From Burkholderia lata (lineage in GTDB: Bacteria > Pseudomonadota > Gammaproteobacteria > Burkholderiales > Burkholderiaceae): a DNA stretch of 64,000 nt. Location of the stretch: the NCBI RefSeq assembly GCF_902499335.1, contig NZ_CABVQK010000008.1, positions 372,001-436,000 of the forward strand, written 5' to 3'. A model generated the notes under the pieces. The model did not search any database and was not told the DNA's origin. It saw only the letters and a program-made list of their open reading frames with translations. Both the position numbers and the translations under genes were made by a program. Shown here one piece after another: positions 25,224 through 34,811 of this stretch (the stretch's first letter is position 1; every line of letters starts with the position of its first letter).

Positions 25224-26054
25224 ATGCCCTCGACTTTCCTGTATGGCGCGAACATCCGCGCGAACGGCATCCGCCAACACTACCTGCGCTACGGCGGCGC
25301 GACCGGCGCGCGCGCAGCGCGCCCGGCGATCGTGCTGATTCCCGGCATCACGAGCCCCGCGATCACGTGGGGTTTCGTCGGCGAAGTATTCGGCGCGGCG
25401 TTCGATACCTACGTGCTCGACGTGCGCGGCCGCGGGCTGTCCGACGCGTCGCCGTCGCTCGACTACAGCGTCGATGCACAGGCCGACGACATCGCGGCAT
25501 TCGTCGCCACGCTCGGCCTGCCACGCACGAGCCTCGTCGGCCATTCGATGGGCGCGCGGATCGCTGCGCGCGCCGCGCGGCGCACCCTCCGCGGGCTCGA
25601 ATCGGTCGTGCTCGTCGATCCGCCGGTGTCGGGCCCGAACCGCCGCGACTATCCGGGCAAGCTGCCGTGGTACATCGACTCGATGGCGCTCGCGCGCGCC
25701 GGCACCGACGCCGAAGGCATGCGCGCGTTCTGCCCGACCTGGACCGACGCCGAACTGCAGTTGCGCGCCGAATGGCTGCACACCTGCGACGAGCGCGCGG
25801 TGCGCGCGTCGTACGAAGGCTTCCACACCGACGATTTCCACGCGGATGCCGCGCAGCTGGCCGTGCCGTCGCTGCTGATCACGGCCGAACGCGGCGACGT
25901 GGTACGCGACGACGATGTCGTCGAGCTGCAGCGCGCGACGCCGTCAATGCGGCACGTACGCGTGCCCGACGCCGGCCACATGATTCCGTGGGACAACGCA
26001 CCGGGCTTCTACGCGGCGTTCGGCGACTTCCTCGGCGCGCCGCTCGCGGCCTGA
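25224..26054 (+). CDS. nicD: N-formylmaleamate deformylase
   Basis: 276 residues of the alpha/beta hydrolase fold. Nucleophile Ser108 sits in GHSMGA and the catalytic His252 in AGHMIPWD; the oxyanion-side motif is LIPGITSPAITWGF. NicD removes formate from N-formylmaleamate, the ring-cleavage product made by NicX. ACGGAG lies about 10 bases upstream of the ATG. The gene is between nicE (27 bp) and nicX (47 bp), fitting that assignment. Function as another esterase cannot be excluded on sequence alone, but context makes NicD by far the best call. Confidence 0.9.
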   Translation: MPSTFLYGANIRANGIRQHYLRYGGATGARAARPAIVLIPGITSPAITWGFVGEVFGAAFDTYVLDVRGRGLSDASPSLDYSVDAQADDIAAFVATLGLPRTSLVGHSMGARIAARAARRTLRGLESVVLVDPPVSGPNRRDYPGKLPWYIDSMALARAGTDAEGMRAFCPTWTDAELQLRAEWLHTCDERAVRASYEGFHTDDFHADAAQLAVPSLLITAERGDVVRDDDVVELQRATPSMRHVRVPDAGHMIPWDNAPGFYAAFGDFLGAPLAA

Positions 26055-26101
26055 TCGCGCGGCGCCCGCCTCTTTCCTTCACGCCTTTACCGGAGCCGAC
26101 G

Positions 26102-27142
26102 ATGCCAGTCAGCGATACCCAACTGATCGACGCGTGGAAGCAGGTGCTCACGCTGTCACGCCTCGAACCGGGCCAGACCGTCACGATCCTGACGAGTGCG
26201 GCCACCCACCCGCAGACGCTGTCGTGCGCGCTGATCGCGACGCAAACGATGGGCGCGATCGTCAACCGGCTCGACCTGCCGCCGGTGAACGGCGACAAGG
26301 CGTTCAGCCGCGACCCGCTCGCGTATCTCGGCACGACGCCGCTGACCGGCAACAAGGCCGCGATCGCCGCGCTGCGCGAGAGCGACCTCGTGCTCGACCT
26401 GATGACGCTGCTGTTCTCGCCCGAGCAGCACGAGATCCTGAGGTCCGGCACGAAGATCCTGCTCGCGGTCGAGCCGCCCGAAGTACTTGTGCGGATGGTG
26501 CCGACGCTGGCCGACCGCACGCGCGTGCTCGCCGCGGCGAAGCACATTGCCGCCGCCCGCGAGATGCGCGTGACGTCGGCGGCCGGCACCGCGCTCGTGT
26601 GCCCGCTGGGCGAGTTCCCGCCGACGGCCGAATACGGCTTCGTCGACACGCCCGGTCGCTGGGACCACTGGCCGAGCGGCTTCGCACTGACCTACCCGAA
26701 CGACCGTACCGCGCGCGGCACGATCGTGATCGATCGCGGCGACATCCTGTTGCCGCAGAAGCACTACGTGAGCGAGCCGATCGTGCTGACCGTCGAAGGC
26801 GGCTACGCGACGCGCATCGAAGGCGGCATCGATGCCGACCTGCTGCGCGACTACATGGAAACCTTCGCCGACCCCGAAGGCTATGCGATCTCGCATATCG
26901 GCTGGGGGCTGCAGCCGCGCGCACGCTGGTCGACGCTCGGGCTGTACGACCGCGAGGCGACGATCGGGATGGACGCGCGCGCGTTCGAGGGCAATTTCCT
27001 GTTCTCGCTCGGCCCGAACAACGAAGGCGGCGGCAACCGCACGACCACCTGCCACATCGACATCCCGCTGCGCCGCTGCACGGTCGAACTCGACGGCACA
27101 ACCGTCGTGCGCGACGGCCGCGTGACCGACCAACCCGCCTGA
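26102..27142 (+). CDS. nicX: 2,5-dihydroxypyridine 5,6-dioxygenase
   Basis: 346 residues. The Fe(II) ligands expected for NicX are at His265 (ISHIGWG), His318 and Asp320 (CHIDIP), the same numbers as in the P. putida enzyme. NicX opens the 2,5-dihydroxypyridine ring with oxygen to give N-formylmaleamate. Start at ATG 26102 with CCGGAG upstream. The next gene, nicF, begins 19 bp after the stop. Confidence 0.93.
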   Translation: MPVSDTQLIDAWKQVLTLSRLEPGQTVTILTSAATHPQTLSCALIATQTMGAIVNRLDLPPVNGDKAFSRDPLAYLGTTPLTGNKAAIAALRESDLVLDLMTLLFSPEQHEILRSGTKILLAVEPPEVLVRMVPTLADRTRVLAAAKHIAAAREMRVTSAAGTALVCPLGEFPPTAEYGFVDTPGRWDHWPSGFALTYPNDRTARGTIVIDRGDILLPQKHYVSEPIVLTVEGGYATRIEGGIDADLLRDYMETFADPEGYAISHIGWGLQPRARWSTLGLYDREATIGMDARAFEGNFLFSLGPNNEGGGNRTTTCHIDIPLRRCTVELDGTTVVRDGRVTDQPA

Positions 27143-27161
27143 CCGACGAGCCCCCAACACC

Positions 27162-27815
27162 ATGAACGATCTCTCCCGCCACGCCGAAGCGAACGTCTAT
27201 CGCCAGCAGGGTTTCGGCACGCCACTGCCGCCGCACGGCAACATCGGCCTCTTGATCGTCGACTTCGTGGTCGGCTTCGCCGATCCCGCGACGTTCGGCG
27301 GCGGCAACATCGCACCGGCGATCGCGCGCACGACGCGTGCGCTCGCGCTCGCGCGCGAACGCGGCTGGCCCGTTGCGCACAGCCGCATCGTGTACGCGGA
27401 AGACGGCAGCGACGACAACGTGTTCTCGCTGAAGGTGCCCGGCATGGCTACGCTGACCGAGCACCATCCGAACAGCGCGATCGTGCCGGAGCTCACGCCC
27501 GCACCCGGCGAGCTCGTCGTGCGCAAGACCGTGCCGTCTGCATTCTTCGGCACGCAGCTGGCACCGTGGCTCGCGCAACGCGCGGTGCAGACGCTGCTCG
27601 TCGCGGGCGCCGTGACGAGCGGCTGCGTGCGCGCGAGCGTGGTCGACGCGATGTCGCACGGGTTCCGCCCGCTCGTGCTCGCCGACTGTGTCGGCGATCG
27701 CGCGATCGCGCCGCACGACGCGAACCTGTTCGACATGCAGCAGAAATACGCGGCCGTGATGCCGCTCGACGATGCGATCGCGGCGATCGATGCGGTGCAG
27801 GCGCGCACGCGCTGA
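27162..27815 (+). CDS. nicF: Maleamate amidohydrolase
   Basis: 217 residues of the isochorismatase-like hydrolase family. The triad is visible as an Asp in LLIVDFVVGF, a Lys in VVRKTVPSAFFGT and Cys155 in AVTSGCVRASVVDAM. It hydrolyses maleamate to maleate and ammonia, between NicD and NicE in the pathway. Part of the rightward nic operon; 219 bp separate it from the molybdenum subunit gene. Confidence 0.92.
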   Translation: MNDLSRHAEANVYRQQGFGTPLPPHGNIGLLIVDFVVGFADPATFGGGNIAPAIARTTRALALARERGWPVAHSRIVYAEDGSDDNVFSLKVPGMATLTEHHPNSAIVPELTPAPGELVVRKTVPSAFFGTQLAPWLAQRAVQTLLVAGAVTSGCVRASVVDAMSHGFRPLVLADCVGDRAIAPHDANLFDMQQKYAAVMPLDDAIAAIDAVQARTR

Positions 27816-28034
27816 ATCGTCGCGGCGGGCCGGCGGCTTCACTGGCCGGCGCCCGCCCGCGCGATTGACGCTGCGCTTTTGGCGGCCTAGATTGGCGTCG
27901 CGTGCGCTCGCGACGGCCACCGCCGTTGCGCCCGACGCACCCCGCGAACAGGACGCACGGGCCGCCGGCCGCCTCGCCCCGCGCAAGCCGCAGCCGGCCG
28001 CGCGCCGCCCCTCCCTCGACAGGACCCTTCATCC

Positions 28035-30320
28035 GTGAACCGCTCCGAACTGCTCGCGCGCAACGGCTGCCTGACCGTGATCCGGCCGCCCGCGCCACCC
28101 GTCAAGCCGGCGCCCGGCCAGCCGGGCAGCCTGTCGTCCTACGTGCCGGCGCTGCCGGAAGTGTTCGTCGCGATTCTCGACGACGGCCGCATCCTCGCGT
28201 TCAACGGCCACGTCGATCTCGGCACCGGCATCCGCACGTCGCTCGCGCAGATCGTCGCCGAGGAACTCGATGTGCCGGTCGCGCGCGTGACGATGGTGCT
28301 CGGCGACACGGCCGCGACACCGAACCAGGGCCCGACCATCGCGAGCGCGACGATCCAGATTTCCGCGACGCCGCTGCGCTGCGCGGCCGCGCAGGCACGC
28401 CAGGCGCTGCTGGCGCTTGCCGCCGAACGGTTCGATGTCGACGCGGCGCAACTGCACATCGACGATGCGACTATCTCGGCGAACGGGCAAACTGCCACGT
28501 TCGCCACGCTTGTCGCCGCGCACCGGATCGCGCTGACACTGGACCTGAACACCCGCACGAAAGATCCCGCCCTATACCGGATCGTCGGCAGGTCGTCGCC
28601 GCGCGTCGACCTGCCCGCGAAGGCAACCGGCCAGCTCACGTTCGTGCACGACATGCGCGTGCCGGGCATGCTGCACGGCCGTGTCGTGCGGCCGCCGTAT
28701 GCAGGGCACGACAGCGGCGCATTCGTCGGCACCTCGCTCGTCGACGTCGACCGCGCGTCGGTGGCCGACGTGCCGGGGCTCGTGGCCGTCGTCGCGATCG
28801 GCGATTTCGTCGGCGTGGTGGCCGAGCGCGAGGAACACGCGATCCGTGCGGCGCGCCAGCTGCGCGTGACGTGGCGCCCGCTCCCCGCGCTGCCGCCGCT
28901 CGACGCACCGGCTGCCGCGATCGCCGCCGCGCCGGCCAAACGCCGCGTGCTGCTCGACGAAGGCGATGTCGACGCGGCGCGTGCGCAGCCCGACACGATC
29001 ACACTGTCGCGCACCTACGCGTGGCCGTTCCAGATGCACGGCTCGATCGGCCCGTCATGCGCGCTCGCCGACTATCGCGAGCCCGGCGACGGCCGGATCA
29101 CCGTGTGGTCCGGCACGCAGAATCCCGTATCGCTGCGCTACGACCTCGCGACGCTCGTCGCACGCGACGAAGCCGATTTCGACGTGGTGCGGATGGAAGC
29201 GGCCGGCTGCTACGGCCGCAACGGCGCGGACGACGTGTGCGGCGACGCGCTACTGCTGTCGCGCGCGGTCGGCCGCCCGGTGCGCGTGCAGCTCTCGCGC
29301 GCGGACGAACATCTGTGGGAACCGAAAGGCGCGGGCCAGTCGATGCAGGTGACCGGCACCGTCACGCACGACGGCCGCCTGCTCGGCTACGACTTCACGA
29401 CGCGCTACCCGTCGAACGACGCGCCGCTGCTCGCGGCGCTGCTGACCGGCACGATCGCGCCCGAGCCGCGCGTGTTCGAGATGGGCGACCGCACCGCCGT
29501 GTCGCCGTACGCGAGCCCGCATCGCCGCTTCGTCTGCGAGGATCTCGCACCGCTCGTGCGCGCGTCGTGGCTGCGCGGCGTGTCGGCGTTGCCGAACTCG
29601 TTCGCGCACGATGCGTTCGTCGACGAATGCGCGGCGCTGACCGGCGTCGACCCGCTCGCGTTCCGGCTGTGCCATCTGCAGGACACCCGCGCAACCGAAC
29701 TGCTGCAGGCCGTGGCCGACCGCGCGGGCTGGACGCCGCGCGTGCGGCGCACGCCGCATGAACCCTCTGCATCGCGGCTCGCGCACGGCCGAGGGATCGC
29801 CTACGCGCGCTACGTGCACAGCCGCTTCCCCGGCTTCGGCGCCGCATGGTCGGCATGGATCGTCGACCTGTGCGTCGATCGCGTGTCGGGCGAGATCCGC
29901 ATCGAACGCGTGACGGTCGGCCAGGACACGGGCACGATGATCAACCCCGATGGCGTGCGCCACCAGATCCACGGCAACGTGATCCAGGTATTGAGCCGTA
30001 CGCTGAAGGAGCGCGTGCGCTTCGCCGACGGCAAGGTCGCGTCGCGCGAATGGGCGAGCTATCCGATTCTCACCTTCGCGGAAGTGCCGGACGTCGATGT
30101 CGTGCTGATGCCGAGGCAGGGCGAGCCGCCGCTCGGCGCGGGAGAATCGGCGTCGGTGCCGGGCCCTGCCGCCGTCGCGAACGCGTTGTTCGATGCGACC
30201 GGTGTGCGGTTCTACGCGCCGCCGTTTACGCCGGAGACGGTCCGGGCCGCGTTACGCGACGCAGGCCGGCTGATGACGGCCGACGCGGCTGGTGCGCAGG
30301 TCGCAACCGGCACGGCTTAG
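28035..30320 (+). CDS. nicB: Nicotinate dehydrogenase molybdenum subunit (no cytochrome domain)
   Basis: 761 residues of the aldehyde oxidase/xanthine dehydrogenase large-subunit type. Motifs include GHVDLGTGIRTSLAQIVAEE, GPTIASATIQ, the GCYGRNGADD block and the catalytic GAGESASVPG with Glu704. It lacks the C-terminal cytochromes of P. putida NicB and ends at DAGRLMTADAAGA. It should bind the molybdopterin cofactor and hydroxylate nicotinate at C6, with NicA and the triheme protein (19885) as partners from another operon. GTG 28035 is preferred; AGGA lies 10 bases upstream. Convergent with nicR. Confidence 0.9.
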   Translation: MNRSELLARNGCLTVIRPPAPPVKPAPGQPGSLSSYVPALPEVFVAILDDGRILAFNGHVDLGTGIRTSLAQIVAEELDVPVARVTMVLGDTAATPNQGPTIASATIQISATPLRCAAAQARQALLALAAERFDVDAAQLHIDDATISANGQTATFATLVAAHRIALTLDLNTRTKDPALYRIVGRSSPRVDLPAKATGQLTFVHDMRVPGMLHGRVVRPPYAGHDSGAFVGTSLVDVDRASVADVPGLVAVVAIGDFVGVVAEREEHAIRAARQLRVTWRPLPALPPLDAPAAAIAAAPAKRRVLLDEGDVDAARAQPDTITLSRTYAWPFQMHGSIGPSCALADYREPGDGRITVWSGTQNPVSLRYDLATLVARDEADFDVVRMEAAGCYGRNGADDVCGDALLLSRAVGRPVRVQLSRADEHLWEPKGAGQSMQVTGTVTHDGRLLGYDFTTRYPSNDAPLLAALLTGTIAPEPRVFEMGDRTAVSPYASPHRRFVCEDLAPLVRASWLRGVSALPNSFAHDAFVDECAALTGVDPLAFRLCHLQDTRATELLQAVADRAGWTPRVRRTPHEPSASRLAHGRGIAYARYVHSRFPGFGAAWSAWIVDLCVDRVSGEIRIERVTVGQDTGTMINPDGVRHQIHGNVIQVLSRTLKERVRFADGKVASREWASYPILTFAEVPDVDVVLMPRQGEPPLGAGESASVPGPAAVANALFDATGVRFYAPPFTPETVRAALRDAGRLMTADAAGAQVATGTA

Positions 30321-30394
30321 GCACCGCGCGCTGCGTCGCAGGATCGAATCGGCCGACCGGACGGGCACGACTACGACCCCGCGAGCGACGCACA

Positions 30395-30841
30395 TCAAGC
30401 GTCGCCGTCTTCTTCCATCATCTTGCGCAGCAGGAACTGCAGCGCGACCCGCTCGCCCGGATTGAGCGCGCCATACGTACGCTCCGTCACCTGCCGTGCG
30501 AACGGCACCGTGCGGTCGATCAGCGCGACGCCGGTCGCGGTGGCGCGCACGATCAGCTTGCGGCCGTCGTTCGGATCGGGCAGCACCTCGATCAGCGCGC
30601 GCGCCTTCAGGCGATCGACCACGCCGCGGATCGTCGCCTGGTCGATCGCGGTCGCCTTGACGATGTCATTCAGCGAGCACCCCTGGCGCTCCTTGACCGC
30701 ACACAGCGTGACGAACTGCGCGGCCGTGAGATCCGAATCGGGGATCGCTTCCTGGAAGATCGACACGTGCCGCTGATACGCGCGGCGCAGCAGGTGCCCG
30801 ACCTGGTCGTGAAAGTCGTAGGAATCCTTCGAAGACGCCAT
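30395..30841 (-). CDS. nicR: MarR-family regulator of nicotinate catabolism
   Basis: 148 residues with a MarR winged helix: LTAAQFVTLCAVKERQGCSL, then DIVKATAIDQATIRGVVDRL (recognition helix) and the wing DPNDGRKLIVRAT. NicR of P. putida (BpsR in Bordetella) represses nic genes and is released by 6-hydroxynicotinate. Location inside the nic cluster and operator-like sites at its own promoter and at nicC, nicE and nicT support this. It is leftward and convergent to the molybdenum subunit gene. Confidence 0.9.
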   Translation of the reverse strand: MASSKDSYDFHDQVGHLLRRAYQRHVSIFQEAIPDSDLTAAQFVTLCAVKERQGCSLNDIVKATAIDQATIRGVVDRLKARALIEVLPDPNDGRKLIVRATATGVALIDRTVPFARQVTERTYGALNPGERVALQFLLRKMMEEDGDA

Positions 30842-30880
30842 GAAAGTAAAGGCCCGTGCCGCATGTAAGTGAAAGACAAG

Positions 30881-30894
30881 CAGTGTACACCCTC
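30881..30894 (-). promoter_or_regulatory. NicR operator-like site upstream of nicR
   Basis: CAGTGTACACCCTC on the plus strand matches the nic consensus TAGYGTACACACTA and lies about 40 bp upstream of the nicR start. This suggests autoregulation. A -10-like TACACT overlaps the site on the minus strand; no good -35 is seen. Confidence 0.65.
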
Positions 30895-31113
30895 AATTTG
30901 GCACAACCTGCAGCCGGGTCGCCGCTTCATTGCGGTGCATCAGGATTCGCGGCACCGGGAGTGCGGCGCGCCTGACGATCGGCCGACAGCTGCGCACTGC
31001 CGGCCGAGCACGTCGCCGCGACGGCAGGCCATGCACGTTCGAAGCTGCTGCCGCGCACGTGCTTGCGCGCATCGGCAGACTTTCGTGCACACACTTCACT
31101 TTTAAGCGCATAC

Positions 31114-31128
31114 GCACGAATTTTGTGC
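31114..31128. promoter_or_regulatory. Near-perfect 15-bp palindrome, not NicR-like
   Basis: GCACGAATTTTGTGC has six of seven symmetric base pairs around a central T. It is about 135 bp upstream of the nicT operator and does not match the NicR consensus. A second regulator could bind here. Confidence 0.35.
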
Positions 31129-31262
31129 ATGATTCCGCACCTCTCAATCCTCTTTCAAATCGCGCTCATTTCTGTCAAAAACCTCATCAAACACGCGGTT
31201 TTTCTCACGCAAACGCTTGCCTTATCGTGGCCGGAATCGTGCCTGTGCGATTCGGTATTTTC

Positions 31263-31276
31263 TAGTGTGTACGCTA
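31263..31276 (+). promoter_or_regulatory. NicR operator-like site upstream of nicT
   Basis: TAGTGTGTACGCTA is the exact reverse complement of TAGCGTACACACTA, the best consensus form. It is 100 bp upstream of the nicT ATG. The embedded TACGCT (31270-31275) could be the -10, as at nicC. Confidence 0.7.
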
Positions 31277-31375
31277 TTTAATTGCCGTGATATACAGACT
31301 CCAGTGCGCAGCGGAACGTCCGCTCGCGTCGATCGGCCACCCATTCATCCGACACATTCGAACAGGGGCAATCCC

Positions 31376-32683
31376 ATGTCTACCGCACACCCGAGCGCCG
31401 CCGTTTCCCCCGACGACGCGCTGCACGGCAATCTGTATCGCAAGGTCACGCTGCGCCTGATCACCCTCTTCTGCCTGTGCTACTTCGCGGCCTATCTCGA
31501 CCGCATCAACATCGGGCTCGCGAAACTCCAGATGCTCGACGCGCTGAAGTTCAGCGATACCGTGTACGGGCTCGGCGCCGGCCTGTTCTTCGCCGGCTAC
31601 ATCCTGTTCGAAGTCCCGAGCAACCTGGTGCTGCAACGCGTCGGCGCGAAGCTGTGGATCGCGCGGATCATGATCACGTGGGGCCTGCTGTCGGGTGCGA
31701 CGATGTTCGTGCACACGCCGATGCAGTTCTACACCGTGCGCTTCCTGCTCGGCGCGGCCGAGGCCGGCTTCCTGCCCGGCGTGCTGCTGTACCTGACGCA
31801 GTGGTATCCCGATGCGCGCCGCGCGCGGATCGTCGCGCTGTTCATGGTCGGACTGCCGTTGTCGAGCATGATCGGCAGCCCGATCTCCGGGTGGATCATG
31901 CGCGCGTTCGACGGCGCGCACGGGCTCGGCGGCTGGCAGTGGCTGTTCCTGCTCGAAGCGCTGCCGTCGGTGCTGCTCGGCTTCGCGGTGCTGCGCTGGC
32001 TGCCCAACAACATCGAGTCCGCGCAGTGGCTGAACGCCGACGAGAAGCACGCGCTGCGTACGAACCTCGATGCCGATCCGTCCGGCAACAAGAGTCATGC
32101 GCTCGGCAAGGCGTTCTCCGATCCGAAGGTATGGGCGCTCGGCCTGATCGACCTGTGCGTGCTGCTCGGCCTCTATGCGGTGAGCTTCTGGCTGCCGACG
32201 ATCCTGCGCGACACCGGCGTGAAGGATGCGTATCACATCGGCTGGCTGATGGTGATCCCGAATGCCGCGGCCGTGCTCGCCACGCTGTACTGCGGCGCAA
32301 GCTCCGACCGCGCGCGCGAACGCCGCTGGCATATCGTCGTGCCGTTCATGGTGTCGGCCGTTGCGCTGGCGATCGCGGCATCGTCGTCGCACGGCACGTT
32401 CGGGACGGTGCTGCTGTTCTCGCTGATCAACGCGGGCGCGGCCGCCGCGATGCCGGTCGTCTGGGCGTTGCCTTCGACGTTCCTGAAGGGCTCGGCCGCC
32501 GCCGGCGGGATCGCGTTCGCGTGCTCGATCGCCAACCTCGGCGGGTTCGGCAGCACCTACTTCATCGGCTGGCTGCGCGACACGTTCCATTCGCAAAGCG
32601 CGGGACTGTACGGTTTCGCCGCGTGCATGGTGATTGGCTGCGCCCTCGCGCTCGCGTATCCGGCCCGGCTCGTGAACCGCTGA
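31376..32683 (+). CDS. nicT: NicT-like MFS transporter (anion:cation symporter family)
   Basis: 435 residues with twelve predicted helices. The ACS-type signature is visible: LCYFAAYLDRINIGLAKLQM, then RFLLGAAEAGFLPGVLLYLT. It probably imports nicotinate or 6-hydroxynicotinate across the inner membrane. Reasons are its place next to nicR and a matching operator upstream. AGGGG lies about 7 bases before the ATG at 31376. A terminator follows at 32692. Confidence 0.87.
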   Translation: MSTAHPSAAVSPDDALHGNLYRKVTLRLITLFCLCYFAAYLDRINIGLAKLQMLDALKFSDTVYGLGAGLFFAGYILFEVPSNLVLQRVGAKLWIARIMITWGLLSGATMFVHTPMQFYTVRFLLGAAEAGFLPGVLLYLTQWYPDARRARIVALFMVGLPLSSMIGSPISGWIMRAFDGAHGLGGWQWLFLLEALPSVLLGFAVLRWLPNNIESAQWLNADEKHALRTNLDADPSGNKSHALGKAFSDPKVWALGLIDLCVLLGLYAVSFWLPTILRDTGVKDAYHIGWLMVIPNAAAVLATLYCGASSDRARERRWHIVVPFMVSAVALAIAASSSHGTFGTVLLFSLINAGAAAAMPVVWALPSTFLKGSAAAGGIAFACSIANLGGFGSTYFIGWLRDTFHSQSAGLYGFAACMVIGCALALAYPARLVNR

Positions 32684-32691
32684 CGCAGCGC

Positions 32692-32717
32692 AACGGCCGC
32701 GCAACGCGGTCGTTTTT
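32692..32717 (+). terminator. Rho-independent terminator after nicT
   Basis: AACGGCCGCG and CGCGGTCGTT pair over ten positions (one G-U) around a CAA loop, and the stem runs into TTTTT. It begins nine bases after the nicT stop. Confidence 0.85.
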
Positions 32718-33256
32718 ACAACCGCGCCGAGCGCGCGGCCCACTCCACGTTCCCCGCTTCGCCCCGCGCACGCTGCCCCGCCGGCGCGTGCGCACTTCCC
32801 GCCGCCGCTTCCCCACGCCCTTCCCGCCGCCCTTCGCCGCGCAGGCACATCGCTTGCGTCATCCACACGCCCGCCGATCCGGCGGACAGCATCCTTCCCT
32901 CAATCGGCGCTGCGCACCGCGCGATCCCTCGCGCGACGATCCCGCATCGCAATCAGGATGCCGGCGAAGACGGCTCGCGATACATGACGAAGTGAATATC
33001 GCCGCATGACGCCTCCGCTGATGTCGACGTGGATGGAGCCCGCTGGAGAGCAATTCCCGTGCCGAACCGGCCGTCGGCGGCCCCTGGATTCCATTCATTT
33101 TTCAAATGACGCCTAACCGAATATTTAATTTCCCATGACCGTGCCGGCCTTCCATACTCGCGAACAAATCCGAGACATAACGTCCACGGCGGCCGGGCCG
33201 GCGCAGCGTTCCCACGCTGCCGGTTTTGCGCCCCGCACATGGAAGGAGACAACGGC
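32718..33256. other. Intergenic region upstream of the NCS1 permease gene
   Basis: The first half is GC-rich with no believable frame. The second half (33085-33140) is AT-rich. A weak promoter candidate is TTTCAA (33100-33105) and TATTTA (33122-33127), 16 bp apart, about 130 bp before the permease start. No terminator or large repeat is seen. Confidence 0.45.
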
Positions 33257-34789
33257 GTGCAACTGGAAGCCACCCACCGCCCGGGCATCGTGCTCGGCGC
33301 GGACGACGCATCGTATCGAACCGATTCGGCCGCGCGCGACCCGGCGCTGAGCCCGCGGCTGCACAACTCCGACCTCGCGCCCACCAAGGCCGAGGGCCGG
33401 ACGTGGGGCCGCTACAGCATCTTTGCGCTGTGGACCAACGACGTGCACAACATCGCGAACTACTCGTTCGCGATCGGGCTGTTCGCGCTCGGCCTGTCGG
33501 GCTGGCAGATGCTCGCGTCGCTCGCGATCGGCGCGGTGCTCGTGTACTGCTTCATGAACCTGACCGGCTACATGGGCCAGAAGACCGGCGTGCCGTTCCC
33601 GGTGATCAGCCGGATGAGCTTCGGCATCTACGGCGCGCTGCTGCCCGCGATGATCCGCGCGGTGATCGCGATCGCATGGTTCGGTATCCAGACCTATCTC
33701 GCGTCGGTCGTGCTGCGCGTGCTGCTCACCGCGATCTGGCCGGGCCTCGCCGCATTCGACCAGAATGCGATCTTCGGGCTATCGTCGCTCGGCTGGGTCA
33801 CGTTCGTCGCGATCTGGCTCGTGCAGATCGGCATCCTCACGTACGGGATGGAAATGGTCCGCAAGTACGAGGGGCTGGCCGGCCCGGTCATCCTCGTCAC
33901 GACGCTGTCGCTCGCCGCATGGATGTATAGCCGCACCGGCGGCCATCTCGCGATGTCGATCGGCAAGCCGCTGACCGGCTTCAAGATGTGGACGGAGATC
34001 TTCGCGGGCGGCTCGCTGTGGCTCGCGATCTACGGCACGCTGGTGCTCAACTTCTGCGATTTCGCGCGCTCGTCGCCGAGCGCGAAGACGGTGCGCGTGG
34101 GCAACTTCTGGGGCCTGCCGGTCAACATCCTCGTGTTCGCGACGATCAGCTTCGTGCTTGCCGGCGCGCAGTTCAAGCTGAACGGCCACATCATCCACAG
34201 CCCGACGGAAATCATCGCGACGGTGCCGAACAAGCTGTTCCTCGTGCTGGGCTGCCTCGCGTTCCTGATCGTGACGGTCGCCGTGAACATCATGGCGAAC
34301 TTCGTCGCGCCGGCCTTCGTGCTGACGAGCCTCGCGCCGCATCGCCTGTCGTTCCGCCGCGCGGGCCTGATCAGCGCGACGGTCGCCGTGCTGATCCTGC
34401 CGTGGAACCTGTACAACAGCCCGATCGTGATCGTCTACTTCCTGTCCGGCCTCGGCGCGCTGCTCGGCCCGCTGTACGGGATCATCACGGTCGACTACTG
34501 GCTCGTGCGCAAGCAGCGCGTGAACGTGCCCGACCTCTATACCGAAGCGCCCACCGGCACCTATTTCTACACGCGCGGCGTGAACCGCAAGGCGCTCGCG
34601 GCGCTCGTGCCGTCCGCGCTGATCTCGATCACGCTCGCCGTCGTGCCGGCCTTCAGCGCGATGACGCCGTTCTCGTGGCTGCTCGGCGCGGCCATCGCGG
34701 GCAGCGTGTACTGGCTGCTGGCCGATCGCAAACGGCACTACGAGGAGCGCTCGGGCGAACCCATCGCGGTCGCCTGCGCCCAACACTGA
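33257..34789 (+). CDS. NCS1-family nucleobase/allantoin/hydantoin permease
   Basis: About 510 residues with twelve predicted helices. NCS1 features include YSIFALWTNDVHNIANYSFA near the first helix, PVISRMSFGIYGALLPAMIR, NFCDFARSSPS, and a C-terminal GPLYGIITVDYWLVRKQRVN. Family members import uracil, allantoin or hydantoins by cation symport. The next gene is a hydantoin/allantoin racemase-family enzyme, so a ureide or hydantoin is the likely substrate. GTG 33257 is chosen because AAGGAG lies 8 bases upstream. Confidence 0.88.
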   Translation: MQLEATHRPGIVLGADDASYRTDSAARDPALSPRLHNSDLAPTKAEGRTWGRYSIFALWTNDVHNIANYSFAIGLFALGLSGWQMLASLAIGAVLVYCFMNLTGYMGQKTGVPFPVISRMSFGIYGALLPAMIRAVIAIAWFGIQTYLASVVLRVLLTAIWPGLAAFDQNAIFGLSSLGWVTFVAIWLVQIGILTYGMEMVRKYEGLAGPVILVTTLSLAAWMYSRTGGHLAMSIGKPLTGFKMWTEIFAGGSLWLAIYGTLVLNFCDFARSSPSAKTVRVGNFWGLPVNILVFATISFVLAGAQFKLNGHIIHSPTEIIATVPNKLFLVLGCLAFLIVTVAVNIMANFVAPAFVLTSLAPHRLSFRRAGLISATVAVLILPWNLYNSPIVIVYFLSGLGALLGPLYGIITVDYWLVRKQRVNVPDLYTEAPTGTYFYTRGVNRKALAALVPSALISITLAVVPAFSAMTPFSWLLGAAIAGSVYWLLADRKRHYEERSGEPIAVACAQH

Positions 34790-34811
34790 AACACACGCAT
34801 ACGGAGTCGCA

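Larger units (their letters stand above)
30842..31375. other. Divergent nicR/nicT regulatory region
   Basis: The 534 bp hold no believable gene. They carry operator-like sites at 30881-30894 and 31263-31276, a separate near-perfect palindrome at 31114-31128 and an AT-rich zone from 31090 to 31280 leading to nicT. Confidence 0.65.
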
